Assembly (NCBI GenBank): GCA_021108415.1
Contig: JAIOQX010000003.1
Span: 186,001-250,000, forward strand
Source of the DNA: Acholeplasmataceae bacterium
Lineage (GTDB): Bacteria; Bacillota_I; Bacilli_A; Acholeplasmatales; Acholeplasmataceae
Direction of reading: 5' to 3'
DNA: 64,000 nt
Positions within the stretch are counted from its first letter, which is position 1; each line of letters begins with the position of its first letter. The notes under the pieces are model-generated. The model ran no database searches and was not told the DNA's origin. It saw only the letters and a list, made by a program, of their open reading frames with translations. Made by a program: the position numbers and the translations under genes. Below are positions 44,490-53,645 of the stretch, piece by piece.

Positions 44490-45134
44490 ATGAAACTATT
44501 TGAGATTATAAAAGAAGAAAAAAAACAAATGAATCCAATTAGAGCAAAAGTAAATTATGTAATAGTCCCATTGTTTTTACTTTTAGGTTTCGGGACACTG
44601 ATTGCAATAACCATTTTAATGAGTATAGATGAAGTTAGATATCTTCCTCACTTTATTGGAGGCATGATATTTTTTGGTGTCTTGTGTGTAATTATTTTAA
44701 TATCTGTTCCGTTCACAAGGAAAATTGAATTACGTTTAGAAAATAGCAAATATGACTTCAGTTATACACAATTAGATGATATTGAATCAATAGAAGTTGA
44801 ACCATTTGAAGGTGCAGATGAAGGCACAAAAGTTATATTTAATAACAATGGTTTAAACACTTATGGGCAGCAATACGATTATAACCATTTTGAAATAAGT
44901 TTTATCACATCAAATAAGTATAACCAAATCTTCTTAGGTGTCAGATTTTTACTTTTAAATACAAATGAGGAGTTTGATCCGTTTCTAACATTTAAATTTG
45001 ATGGTAAATTTTATTCTATCATTAAGCATTTTGAGATTCCAATAAATAATAGACAAGTGATGGAATATTTGCTAGAAAATAAAGAAGATGCGTTTAAACA
45101 AATTTACAACTATGGCTACATTAAAAAAATATGA
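44490..45134 (+). CDS. Membrane protein of unknown function
   Basis: 214 residues. Two membrane helices (about 25-48 and 56-76), then a long cytosolic part with no known domain. RBS AAGAAGG. Downstream lies an RlmD remnant and then the prenyltransferase-like gene, so the segment may have been rearranged. Confidence 0.7.
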   Translation: MKLFEIIKEEKKQMNPIRAKVNYVIVPLFLLLGFGTLIAITILMSIDEVRYLPHFIGGMIFFGVLCVIILISVPFTRKIELRLENSKYDFSYTQLDDIESIEVEPFEGADEGTKVIFNNNGLNTYGQQYDYNHFEISFITSNKYNQIFLGVRFLLLNTNEEFDPFLTFKFDGKFYSIIKHFEIPINNRQVMEYLLENKEDAFKQIYNYGYIKKI

Positions 45135-45235
45135 TAAATTAATATATCAATTTATTGAGGCACTTGTAATTTGCAGCAATTCAGATTTCATTCACCTCTT
45201 AAATAGACAATCTTTATAAGTGTTTTTTGCGTAAT

Positions 45236-45286
45236 GGTACACCAGTTGAAAATATTGTAGTACTTTCTAAAAAAACATTAAATTAA
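45236..45286 (+). pseudogene. Remnant of the C-terminus of an RlmD-like methyltransferase
   Basis: The 16 codons before TAA read GTPVENIVVLSKKTLN, close to the end of the intact RlmD (TAHVENIVLLTLKS at 44424). No longer frame exists upstream. Probably the tail of a degraded second copy. Confidence 0.5.
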
Positions 45287-45343
45287 AATTATAATTAGAG
45301 ATTAAAAAATCATACATTTTCTATAAAAATAGAGGTGGAACTT

Positions 45344-46276
45344 ATGCTCATCATTGATTGGTTATTTAAAGGAGATATCATTATTCAATATCTAACAAAT
45401 GTTTATCTATTAGAAAAGCCATTTGATCATCACAATGAAGGTTATATATCTAAATATTTGAAATTTTATGATCAAAAAAATCATGTATGGGGTGATGGTA
45501 TTTATTCACCTAAGTGGATATCAAGCACATATACTTTATTAGAATTAAAATACATGGAAATCCAATATGATCATCGTTTTTATCAACAAGCAACACGAAA
45601 AGTATTTAACGGACTTTGGTTTAACAAAGGGAAAGTCTATAGAAACAGAAAACAAGATATGTGTATGTCAGCAATGTTATTAAGTCTGATTAGTTATGGA
45701 AGAATTCAAGATGATAGAATATCAGAGATCATAGATTATATCCTAGATCATCAAATGAGTGATGGTGGTTGGAATTGTAGATGGGACGCAATTCCAAACA
45801 GATCTATCGTGGGATCTGTGCATACAACATTATCGGTCTTAGAAGCTTTTTCTGATTATGAAAAATATGGCTATAAATATCGATTAGATGATATAAAAAA
45901 ACAAGTTTTAAAAGCTCAAGAGTATTTATTAAAAAGAGATTTATTTAAGTCATTAAAAACAAAAAAAATGATTCACAAAGATATGATTGGTTTCCACTAT
46001 CCAACTAGATGGAAATATGATTGTTTTCGTGCCTTAGAATATTTTGTTGATGTTAAACATATGTATGATAGCAGGATGAAAGACGCTTTAGATATTCTAA
46101 AAGAACAATTATCAAAGGGATATATTCATAAAGGAAAAGCATATTCAGGAAAAGTTCATTTCATACTTGAAAAAGGAAGTAAAGGAAGATTTAATACATA
46201 TAGAGCTTTAAGAATACTTAAATACTATGATTTCAAGGCTTATCAAAATATAATACAAATCGAGTATCCTTATTAA
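45344..46276 (+). CDS. Prenyltransferase/squalene-cyclase-like alpha-toroid protein
   Basis: 310 residues, all-alpha. Repeated helices with QMSDGGWNCRW (a QW-like motif) at about 145 and WKYDCFRALEYFVD suggest the alpha6/alpha6 toroid found in terpene cyclases and protein prenyltransferases. The family includes many hydrolase-like proteins of unknown function, so the substrate is not assigned. The ATG at 45344 is preferred because AGAGGTGG precedes it. Confidence 0.65.
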   Translation: MLIIDWLFKGDIIIQYLTNVYLLEKPFDHHNEGYISKYLKFYDQKNHVWGDGIYSPKWISSTYTLLELKYMEIQYDHRFYQQATRKVFNGLWFNKGKVYRNRKQDMCMSAMLLSLISYGRIQDDRISEIIDYILDHQMSDGGWNCRWDAIPNRSIVGSVHTTLSVLEAFSDYEKYGYKYRLDDIKKQVLKAQEYLLKRDLFKSLKTKKMIHKDMIGFHYPTRWKYDCFRALEYFVDVKHMYDSRMKDALDILKEQLSKGYIHKGKAYSGKVHFILEKGSKGRFNTYRALRILKYYDFKAYQNIIQIEYPY

Positions 46277-46300
46277 ATAAATGTTGAAAGTGGTGATTAA

Positions 46301-47092
46301 ATGTTATTAAAAATGATTCATATACACTCAAATCATATAGATAAATACCCATTTAATCTACCTTTATTTCAACAAGAAATTAGTTTGAATCTATCAAATC
46401 CAGTTACAATTTTAGTTGGTGAGAACGGAAGTGGAAAATCTAGTTTATTAAAATTGATACAAAATAAACTTGCTTTAATAAGTATTAAACTTCCAAATGA
46501 TCAAGATGAACTTTTTTTAGAAAAAACTTCAATTGATCTTAGTTATCAACTTGTAAAACCAAAAGGATTCTTTTTTGAAAGCATTAAGTTTATTAATTAT
46601 GTAGAGTATATGAAAAGAGAGGTTGCATACGCACAACAAGAAATTAATCGCGTAGAACTAGAATATAAAGATAAATCAGCATATACAAAGTCATTAGCAA
46701 AATCTCCATTCACTAAAACGCTATACGAACTTGAACACATGTATGATAAGGATTTAGCTCACACATCTCACGGTGAAGCGTATCTTGATTTTTTCTCGTC
46801 TAGAATTAAAGATAATCAAATCTATCTTCTTGATGAGCCAGAAACACCTTTATCTACACAAAACCAGCTAACTTTAATGGCTATGATTATAGACGCAACA
46901 AAACGAGGTTGTCAGTTTATTCTTGCGACACATTCACCAGTATTAGCAGCAATTCCTAATGCTTCTATTTATGAGATAAAAAATCATCAATTTGTCGAAA
47001 CGAATTACGAAGACATTGAAAGCATCAATTTATTAAAGAATTTTTTAAATGATAAAGAAAGATTTTTAAGACATTTTAAAGATGAAAAATAA
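46301..47092 (+). CDS. AAA ATPase, ABC/SMC-type (AAA_23-like)
   Basis: 263 residues. Walker A GENGSGKSS at about 40-48; Walker B IYLLDEPETPLS; and ATHSPVLAAIP in the C-terminal part, as in small ABC-like ATPases that handle DNA or other targets. It has an unusual central insert without a Zn hook. No nuclease partner is adjacent. Confidence 0.85.
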   Translation: MLLKMIHIHSNHIDKYPFNLPLFQQEISLNLSNPVTILVGENGSGKSSLLKLIQNKLALISIKLPNDQDELFLEKTSIDLSYQLVKPKGFFFESIKFINYVEYMKREVAYAQQEINRVELEYKDKSAYTKSLAKSPFTKTLYELEHMYDKDLAHTSHGEAYLDFFSSRIKDNQIYLLDEPETPLSTQNQLTLMAMIIDATKRGCQFILATHSPVLAAIPNASIYEIKNHQFVETNYEDIESINLLKNFLNDKERFLRHFKDEK

Positions 47093-47105
47093 AAAAAATG
47101 AAATT

Positions 47106-47133
47106 AAAAAAAGCAATTTGAATTGCTTTTTTT
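47106..47133 (+). terminator. Terminator after the AAA ATPase gene
   Basis: AAAAAAGCAATT-TG-AATTGCTTTTTTT. Confidence 0.9.
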
Positions 47134-47231
47134 ATAATCATATTTTAATTAAACTTGAATTATAAAAAAAATAGGGTTTATTATATAGATTTTAAATGTT
47201 ATAATCTAATAAATAAAAGGAAGTAGTTTAT

Positions 47232-47549
47232 ATGAAAAATAAAGAACTCCATAATTATTTGATTGAACAGTTTAAACATATAGAACATATTACATCAATA
47301 CCTATGATGGGTGGATACATCTTTTATTACAAAGGACGCATATTTGGTGGTATTTATGAACCAGGATTTATGGTAAAAATAACTAAAGCCAGTAAAAAAT
47401 ATCTACCAAACGCTGATATGATGCCACCCTATAAAGGTGCAAAAGATTTAATTTTAGTAGATGATGTTGATCAAAGTAGGCTTTTATGTGAAATGATCAT
47501 TCATATGTATGATGAACTTCCTGAACCAAAAAAAAGAAAAAAAATATAA
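47232..47549 (+). CDS. TfoX N-terminal-domain protein
   Basis: 105 residues. The segment SIPMMGGYIFYYKGRIFGGIYEPGF is a TfoX-N signature, and the Lys-rich C-terminus is usual for short family members. These are often annotated as competence regulators, but most are of unknown function. RBS AAAAGGAAG. Confidence 0.82.
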   Translation: MKNKELHNYLIEQFKHIEHITSIPMMGGYIFYYKGRIFGGIYEPGFMVKITKASKKYLPNADMMPPYKGAKDLILVDDVDQSRLLCEMIIHMYDELPEPKKRKKI

Positions 47550-47579
47550 ATTCATTTATAGATGAAAGGATAAAGATAT

Positions 47580-48674
47580 ATGACATTAACACTTATCGCG
47601 TTAGCAACAATTGATATAGTTGCTTTACTCATGCTTATTGGATTACTCAGAAAAGAAAATTTACTAACCGATCAGTTTAAAAAATTTTTTAAATATAGCG
47701 TATTCATAGCAATCTTTATCATTACCAATGAAACGGGTAGTTATTTAGTAAATAATCAATCAGTTGGATTAAAACCTTTAAATGAAATCTTTAATGTTGT
47801 TGGATTTGCTTTATCACCTTTAGTTCCTCTTTTACTCATAGAGATTTTTGGTGAAAATGTAATCAAAAGAAATAAATATATAGTCATCCCAACAATTGTT
47901 AATGCGATTGCATCTATCTTATCTCCATGGTTTGGTTTTATCTTTCATGTGAGTACATTAAATGTATATGAGAGAGGTAATTTGTTTTTTATATTTGTTT
48001 TAGTCTATATCACTAACATTGCAATACTTTCATATGTTGCGTGGTTAAATGGAAAAGAAAGATTTTTTCCGATTAAATGGAAAATTCTAGGCTTAGCGCT
48101 CTTTACGCTAGTTGGTTCTTCAGTTCAATTGATTTTACCTAATGTATTAGTTACTTGGCATTGTGTAACACTTGCATTGTTTTTATTATATTTATTATTA
48201 TCTGAATATGATGCTAGTTTTGATGCATTGACAAATCTATATAATCGACAAGCATTTGAAAATGCGACAAAGATGTTAAATCATAAGAAAGATTTTAGTG
48301 TAGTTTTAATTGATATCAATAACTTTAAAGAAACAAATGATATCTATGGACATGACACTGGTGATTTAGCATTAAAAGAAACTTCTGAAGTTATCAAAAA
48401 AGCTTTTGGTAATAAACTAAACGGCTATCGTATTGGTGGAGATGAGATATGTATCATTTTTCGAAGTAGCGATGAAAAAATGTTAAAAAAACATTTAGTA
48501 GAGATGTCAACAGAGCTAGAATTAAAAAGAAAAAAACATTTTTGGATGCCAACGATATCATATGGGTATTCCATCAATGATGGCGTTGAATCTACAACTT
48601 TTCAAGAGGTTTATAAAAAAGCTGATCAGTACATGTATTTACAAAAAGCAAAACAAAAACAAGAAGTCAATTAG
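47580..48674 (+). CDS. Membrane diguanylate cyclase (GGDEF)
   Basis: 364 residues. About six to seven membrane helices in the first 205 residues, then GGDEF domain (about 210-360) with IDINNFKETNDIYGH and intact RIGGDEICI. It should synthesise c-di-GMP in response to a membrane cue. Followed by a terminator. Confidence 0.88.
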   Translation: MTLTLIALATIDIVALLMLIGLLRKENLLTDQFKKFFKYSVFIAIFIITNETGSYLVNNQSVGLKPLNEIFNVVGFALSPLVPLLLIEIFGENVIKRNKYIVIPTIVNAIASILSPWFGFIFHVSTLNVYERGNLFFIFVLVYITNIAILSYVAWLNGKERFFPIKWKILGLALFTLVGSSVQLILPNVLVTWHCVTLALFLLYLLLSEYDASFDALTNLYNRQAFENATKMLNHKKDFSVVLIDINNFKETNDIYGHDTGDLALKETSEVIKKAFGNKLNGYRIGGDEICIIFRSSDEKMLKKHLVEMSTELELKRKKHFWMPTISYGYSINDGVESTTFQEVYKKADQYMYLQKAKQKQEVN

Positions 48675-48705
48675 AACATAAAAGCCTATATTTTGAAATT
48701 CAAAT

Positions 48706-48742
48706 AAAAAACGATAATTTGCTTGCCGAATCATCGTTTTTT
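48706..48742 (+). terminator. Terminator after the membrane GGDEF gene
   Basis: AAAAAACGAT/ATCGTTTTTT, loop about 17 bases. The loop contains the -35 of the next promoter. Confidence 0.85.
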
Positions 48743-48751
48743 TAGTATAAT
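48723..48751 (+). promoter_or_regulatory. Promoter of transporter gene at 48833
   Basis: TTGCCG (48723-48728), 17-base spacer, TATAAT (48746-48751). Its start point would lie about where the 18-bp hairpin begins. Confidence 0.65.
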
Positions 48752-48760
48752 TAAATAAAC

Positions 48761-48809
48761 AAAAAAAGAGTATTAATTTTGATCTTAATCTAATTAGTAC
48801 TCTTTTTTT
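48761..48809 (+). promoter_or_regulatory. 18-bp terminator-like hairpin in mRNA leader
   Basis: Arms 48761-48778 and 48792-48809 pair over 18 bases with one G-T pair, and a T run closes the right arm. It lies between the promoter and the SD (AGGGAGAG) of the 48833 gene. Possible attenuator. Confidence 0.6.
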
Positions 48810-48832
48810 AAAACTTAATAGGGAGAGAATTT

Positions 48833-50371
48833 ATGGGATCAGAAATACTAGAGATTTTTAGTCATTTGTTATTAAGCTTAGCTGTTATTTTGGTTGTTGT
48901 ATTAATCGCAAGATCAGTAGTAGCAGGTACAAAGTATTCACCAATCTTAATCATCGTAGTTTTTGGATTGGCATTAGGGATGGTATTAGAACTATCTGGA
49001 TTATCTACACCGGGATTATCAGAGTTTCCCGTTGTTGGACTATCTGGTGGAACAACCATCATTGCATTAATCGCAACATTCTTTGTAGGTGGTCAAAAAT
49101 TAAGAAATACATTTTGGAAACCTAAAGAACCAAAAGAAGATGATGTTGAATTAAACAATGAAGAAGTTTTACTTGGCACTAAAGGAACACAATTGATCTT
49201 TTTAGTAAGAGCATTCTTTATTTTAATAGGTATTCAATCATTATATAAGATTATTTATCCTACAAGTGGTGATGTATTGCAAAACACATATCCATTATTA
49301 GCATTTTTTGGATTGGCAGTTGCGATTATCCTAATTGATAGTAAAGCAAAAGTTAAAGATAAGAGATTATATCTTAAAAGAGGGTTAGTTGAAGTTGTTG
49401 TCATCTTGGCAGTCTTATTATTTGGTAAAGCTATATCAGATATCATTAATCCATTAATCGCATTGCCACAGATCTTTTTTGCGATGATCATATCATCTAC
49501 TCTTGGTATGGCATTTAGTGATTGGAGACCAGGACCTACGATGAGAGCTTTACTATTTGGTGGGATTCCAATCGTCTTAGCAGGTGTATTTATTACAGGT
49601 GGTACAAGATTACTTGATGCATTCTCACTTGATGGTATGTTACAAGTGATGGCATATGGTTTCTTCGGTCAATTATTCTGGATGTTTGTAGGTATTGCCT
49701 TATTAGTTTTTGTTGGTAAATCTAATGATGTAGATATACTTGCACCAGGTATGGCAGGATCACTCTCACATAGTGGATTAACCGGAGCATGTACAGCTGG
49801 TGATATTGGTGAAGTTGCAAAAGAGCGTGCACCAATTATGATTAATATTCCATTTTTTGGACATTTATTTGTGTTTACTATATTAGCAATTAGTGTAACA
49901 AGAGGTAATTTATTGTTAGTACCAGCAATCTTAGTTGTTTTATTAGGAATAACATTTACCTATTTTGCATTAACAACACTTAGAAAAGCTGAAGGTAGTG
50001 AAAAACAAGAAATAAAAGGATTAGTTTTATTTTCTATAGGTTGGCAATTAGTTGCTGTCTTTGGTGGTTTCTTATTATTGGATTTTGCAGGTATGGACTT
50101 AGAAAGTGCTGCAATGGCTAATAGTAGTGCAATTTCTCACTTTGGTTTATTTGCAGCAGTACAAGGTGGTATGTTTGAAAGTGTTAACCCTGCATTTAGT
50201 TCTGTAGCGCTGATTTCATTTATATTTGCGATGCCATTTTTAATTCATCCATTGGTATTTGGTATGTTTGGTAAAGCAATGAGTAATGACGGAAAGATGC
50301 CTAAGAAAGCAGTCGCAGTTCTAGCTATTTTAGGTATTGTGGGTGTTTTATTTTCATTGATTATTTTATAA
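48833..50371 (+). CDS. Multi-pass membrane protein, putative transporter
   Basis: 512 residues, roughly twelve to thirteen membrane helices rich in Gly, with an acidic loop near 110 (EPKEDDVELNNEE) and a conserved-looking GMAGSLSHSGLTGACTAGD segment near 312. It resembles sodium-solute or GltS-like carriers only loosely; the family is not recognised with confidence. A short leader with a terminator-like hairpin precedes it. Confidence 0.65.
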   Translation: MGSEILEIFSHLLLSLAVILVVVLIARSVVAGTKYSPILIIVVFGLALGMVLELSGLSTPGLSEFPVVGLSGGTTIIALIATFFVGGQKLRNTFWKPKEPKEDDVELNNEEVLLGTKGTQLIFLVRAFFILIGIQSLYKIIYPTSGDVLQNTYPLLAFFGLAVAIILIDSKAKVKDKRLYLKRGLVEVVVILAVLLFGKAISDIINPLIALPQIFFAMIISSTLGMAFSDWRPGPTMRALLFGGIPIVLAGVFITGGTRLLDAFSLDGMLQVMAYGFFGQLFWMFVGIALLVFVGKSNDVDILAPGMAGSLSHSGLTGACTAGDIGEVAKERAPIMINIPFFGHLFVFTILAISVTRGNLLLVPAILVVLLGITFTYFALTTLRKAEGSEKQEIKGLVLFSIGWQLVAVFGGFLLLDFAGMDLESAAMANSSAISHFGLFAAVQGGMFESVNPAFSSVALISFIFAMPFLIHPLVFGMFGKAMSNDGKMPKKAVAVLAILGIVGVLFSLIIL

Positions 50372-50390
50372 ACTAAAAAAATAATACATA

Positions 50391-50428
50391 AAAAAGTCAT
50401 CTTCTAGTTTTTAGTTGATGGCTTTTTG
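50391..50428 (+). terminator. Terminator after the putative transporter gene
   Basis: AAAAAGTCATC/GATGGCTTTTT with G-T pairing and a long loop. Confidence 0.75.
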
Positions 50429-50517
50429 TTTTATTAGTTGTATTTTTAAATATAATGATGTGTTTATCATATAATCATGTCTATAATTAGGTATAATTAA
50501 AAAAAAGGAAGTGTTTA

Positions 50518-51054
50518 ATGATGAACTTAACAGATAAACAAAATTTATTAGAACTATTAGAAAAACGATTTAAAAAACATATGCATAGACACAATCTTAT
50601 ATCTTGGGATCAACTTGTCTTAAAATTATCAGATAAAATGATTGATACGATCTGGCAAATGGAAGAAACTGGTGGACAACCTGATGCAGTCAATATCGAT
50701 GAGCATCTCTTTTATATAGATATGTCAAAAGAATCTCCAAAAGATAGAGGTAGCATTTGTTATGACAAAAAAGCAAGAGAAGAACGTAAAAAATTTCCAC
50801 CAAAGACTTCAGTATTTGAAATGCTAGATCAAATGAATGCCAATTTATTAGATGAATCAATGTATAAAAAAGTCCAATTGATTGAGGATTTAGATTTAAA
50901 AACTTCAAGTTGGATACAGACTCCAGAAAACATCAGATCTTTAGGCGGTGCATTGTTTGGAGATAAAAGATATAATCAAACTTTTATTTATCACAATGGT
51001 GCTGATTCCTATTATGGGAGTAGAGGGTTTAGAAGTTTTATAAAAATCTATTAA
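50518..51054 (+). CDS. DUF4256-family protein
   Basis: 178 residues. TGGQPDAVNI, MSKESPKDRGSICYD, TSSWIQTPENIRSLGGALFGDKRY and YHNGADSYYGSRGFR all match DUF4256. The family has no known function. Start ATGATG after AAAGGAAG. Soluble, no membrane segment. Confidence 0.9.
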   Translation: MMNLTDKQNLLELLEKRFKKHMHRHNLISWDQLVLKLSDKMIDTIWQMEETGGQPDAVNIDEHLFYIDMSKESPKDRGSICYDKKAREERKKFPPKTSVFEMLDQMNANLLDESMYKKVQLIEDLDLKTSSWIQTPENIRSLGGALFGDKRYNQTFIYHNGADSYYGSRGFRSFIKIY

Positions 51055-51131
51055 AAGAAGTTTGCGTTTTAAGATAAAAAAGTTATAATTAAACTATAGA
51101 AAATAAAATTAGCATAATAGGAGTGATCATC

Positions 51132-51527
51132 ATGAAAACAGATCAAATAAGTATGTCATTTGATAATCAATTTATCGGAACTATGTCATCACCAAAAGGT
51201 GATGTTAAACTAGGATCACAAGAACAAGGTCAATCACCATATCATTTATTGTATGGCGCATTAGGTTCTTGTTTTTACGCAACTTTCTTAAGTGTTGCAT
51301 TAAAAATGAGGTTGACTTTTGATAAAGCTGAACTTAAAGTATCTGGAACAAAAAGAGATCAAAGTCCAGCAACTTTAGAACAAGTTACTATTGATTTAGT
51401 TGTTTATAATCCAAGTGATGAAGCAAAATTAGGAAAAGCTGCACATTTAGGCGCTACACATTGTTCGATTCATGAAACAATCAGTAAAGTCGCAGAGATG
51501 AACCTAAATATCGAATTTAAAAAATAA
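51132..51527 (+). CDS. OsmC-family redox protein
   Basis: 131 residues. Contains the OsmC-like core with LLYGALGSCFYATFLSVAL and a C-terminal CSIHETI with the second Cys (Cys-Cys peroxidase pair). These reduce organic hydroperoxides. The ATG at 51132 fits TAGGAG upstream; the GTG at 51123 is less likely. Confidence 0.88.
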   Translation: MKTDQISMSFDNQFIGTMSSPKGDVKLGSQEQGQSPYHLLYGALGSCFYATFLSVALKMRLTFDKAELKVSGTKRDQSPATLEQVTIDLVVYNPSDEAKLGKAAHLGATHCSIHETISKVAEMNLNIEFKK

Positions 51528-51558
51528 TCATAACATATATGTTTAAGGAGGTGGATCA

Positions 51559-52560
51559 ATGAAAGTCAAAAAAATAGTTTTATGGGGTCTATTTATGATA
51601 ACCCTTATCTTTGGGGCTGCCATAGGATATACGTTAATCCTTGATGTGCCGTTTGTTGATGGACTTTATATGACAATCATTACAATATCCACTGTAGGAT
51701 ATGGTGAAGTTGCATTGATGACACCCTTAGCTAAATGGTTTTCAATTATCTTCATCATTATAAGTGTTGGGATGGTTGGTTATTTAGTTAAAGTTATTTT
51801 TGATTTTATTGGAGAAAACAATTTCAATCAAGCATGGAGGAGAAAAAAGATGATACAAAAAATAGAAAAACTAAAAGATCATATTATTATATGTGGTGGT
51901 GGAGAAACAGGAATCAACGTGATCAAGCAATTGATGAAACGTGATGTTAAATTTGTTGTTATAGATAATGACCCCAAAATAATTGAGAGTTTAGTTGAAC
52001 TTGAATGTTTATATATATTTGATGACGCAACCAAAGAAGAAGTATTACTTCAAGCAGGTCTTACAGAGGCAAAAGGCATCATTACAACGCTTTCCACTGA
52101 TGCTGATAATGTATTTGTTGTCCTAACAGCTAAACAGCTTAATTCAAATATCCACATTATTTCTAGATTTCATGAAAAGAGTTCTGAAAAGAAATTGATT
52201 CATGCAGGTGCAAATCAAACAGTATCACCAGATGAAATTGGTGGTAAAAAAATGGCTGCACTTATGATTTCTCCACATGTTCAATATTTTGTAGATAATA
52301 TTATTGATACAAAAGATATGTCTATTGACATGGAAGAAGTATTAATTAAAGAATCTTCAGGATTAGTAGATAAAAAATTAAGAGATGCTAAAATCTCAGA
52401 AAAAGCTGGTCTTATCGTCCTAGCGATTAGAAGAGATGGAGATGTGTTCATTTTTAATCCTAAAGCTGATGAAGTTTTACGTGCTAATGATAATATGATC
52501 GTTGTGGGATCAAGTGAACAAATTGATAAATTGAAAAAAATGTCATTAGATATGGATTAA
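51559..52560 (+). CDS. Ion-channel/TrkA fusion, K+ channel with RCK domain
   Basis: 333 residues. Two membrane helices flank a pore loop with the selectivity filter TVGYGE (about 46-51). TrkA-N domain (GGGETGINVIKQLMKR, near 113) and TrkA-C domain (about 250-330) follow. This is the MthK/Kch-type layout, a ligand-gated K+ channel. RBS AAGGAGG. Complements the TrkH system at the window start. Confidence 0.92.
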   Translation: MKVKKIVLWGLFMITLIFGAAIGYTLILDVPFVDGLYMTIITISTVGYGEVALMTPLAKWFSIIFIIISVGMVGYLVKVIFDFIGENNFNQAWRRKKMIQKIEKLKDHIIICGGGETGINVIKQLMKRDVKFVVIDNDPKIIESLVELECLYIFDDATKEEVLLQAGLTEAKGIITTLSTDADNVFVVLTAKQLNSNIHIISRFHEKSSEKKLIHAGANQTVSPDEIGGKKMAALMISPHVQYFVDNIIDTKDMSIDMEEVLIKESSGLVDKKLRDAKISEKAGLIVLAIRRDGDVFIFNPKADEVLRANDNMIVVGSSEQIDKLKKMSLDMD

Positions 52561-52565
52561 TATTT

Positions 52566-53129
52566 ATGAATTATATAGATTTGATAAGAACATACGAACC
52601 ATTTAATGAGCAAGAAAAAGTTGATCAAAAAGCTATATTAAAGTTTATTGAACAGACAGATGATCATTTATTGAGAACTAATTTAATTGCTCATTTGACA
52701 TCATCATCCATTGTATTAAATAAAACACATACAAAAGTATTATTTGCTTTTCATAATATCTATCAATCTTGGAGTTGGCTTGGGGGTCACTTAGACGGAG
52801 ATCGTAATCTTTTAAAAGTAGCACTTAAAGAAACACGTGAAGAAACTGGAATCAAACATGTAGAACCATTTAGTGATGACATTTTTATGATTGATGTGGT
52901 CTATGTTAAAAATCATATAAAAAACGGTCAACAAGTTGGAGACCATCTGCACTTAAATGTAACATTTTTACTAATTGCTGATGAATCAGATGAACTAGTT
53001 ATAAAAAAAGATGAAAACCAAGATGTTAGATGGTTTGAACTAGATCATGTACTTGATTATATTAGTGAAGAGAGAATGATTCCTATTTATAAGAAAGCAA
53101 TCGAAAAAATTAATATATTAATTAAATAA
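52566..53129 (+). CDS. NUDIX hydrolase
   Basis: 187 residues. Nudix box GGHLDGDRNLLKVALKETREETGI (G-x5-E replaced by D at the first acidic position; REUxEExGU appears as RE-ETG). Otherwise a typical fold with NVTFLLIADE. Substrate unknown. Starts 5 bases after the channel stop with a weak SD. Confidence 0.82.
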   Translation: MNYIDLIRTYEPFNEQEKVDQKAILKFIEQTDDHLLRTNLIAHLTSSSIVLNKTHTKVLFAFHNIYQSWSWLGGHLDGDRNLLKVALKETREETGIKHVEPFSDDIFMIDVVYVKNHIKNGQQVGDHLHLNVTFLLIADESDELVIKKDENQDVRWFELDHVLDYISEERMIPIYKKAIEKINILIK

Positions 53130-53163
53130 AGTTTTAAAAATATGTGTCAAGGGGACAAGATAA

Positions 53164-53628
53164 ATGAAAAAAATTGGATATTTTAAATCACCAATTGGTT
53201 TTATTGAGTATACATATGAGTTTAATAAATTATATAGCATGAAAATTAATGATATATTAGATGAAGATGAGTCTAATTATCTTAGTAATTCATGGATTGA
53301 TCGGCAGCTCGATGCTTATTTTAAACATGAGTTAAATCATTTTAATATTGAAGTTGGATATCTTAAAGCAACCCCATTTCAAAAAAGTGTATTTGATGCA
53401 CTTCAAAGTATTCCTTATGGGCAAACAAGAAGTTATGAGGAGATCGCCATACAAATAGGCAAACCTCAAGCTTATCGCGCTGTTGGACAAGCATGTAAAA
53501 AAAATCCGATTGGTATTGTGATCCCATGTCACAGAGTTATTGGAAAAGATAAGTCATTAACTGGGTATTCTGGAAAAGAATATATTCATTTAAAAGAAAA
53601 ACTTTTAAATCTAGAAAAAAATCTCTAA
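53164..53628 (+). CDS. ogt: Methylated-DNA-protein-cysteine methyltransferase
   Basis: 154 residues. Catalytic IPCHRVIG with the alkyl-acceptor Cys; helix-turn-helix RSYEEIAIQIGKPQAYRAVGQACKKNP. It removes O6-alkyl groups from guanine in DNA. SD AGGGGACAAG upstream. Convergent with the kinase gene and shares its terminator. Confidence 0.93.
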   Translation: MKKIGYFKSPIGFIEYTYEFNKLYSMKINDILDEDESNYLSNSWIDRQLDAYFKHELNHFNIEVGYLKATPFQKSVFDALQSIPYGQTRSYEEIAIQIGKPQAYRAVGQACKKNPIGIVIPCHRVIGKDKSLTGYSGKEYIHLKEKLLNLEKNL

Positions 53629-53645
53629 AAATAGAGATTTTTTTA
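53615..53645. terminator. Bidirectional terminator between ogt and histidine kinase
   Basis: AAAAAATCTCT...AGAGATTTTTT around a short loop, with T runs both ways. Confidence 0.9.
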
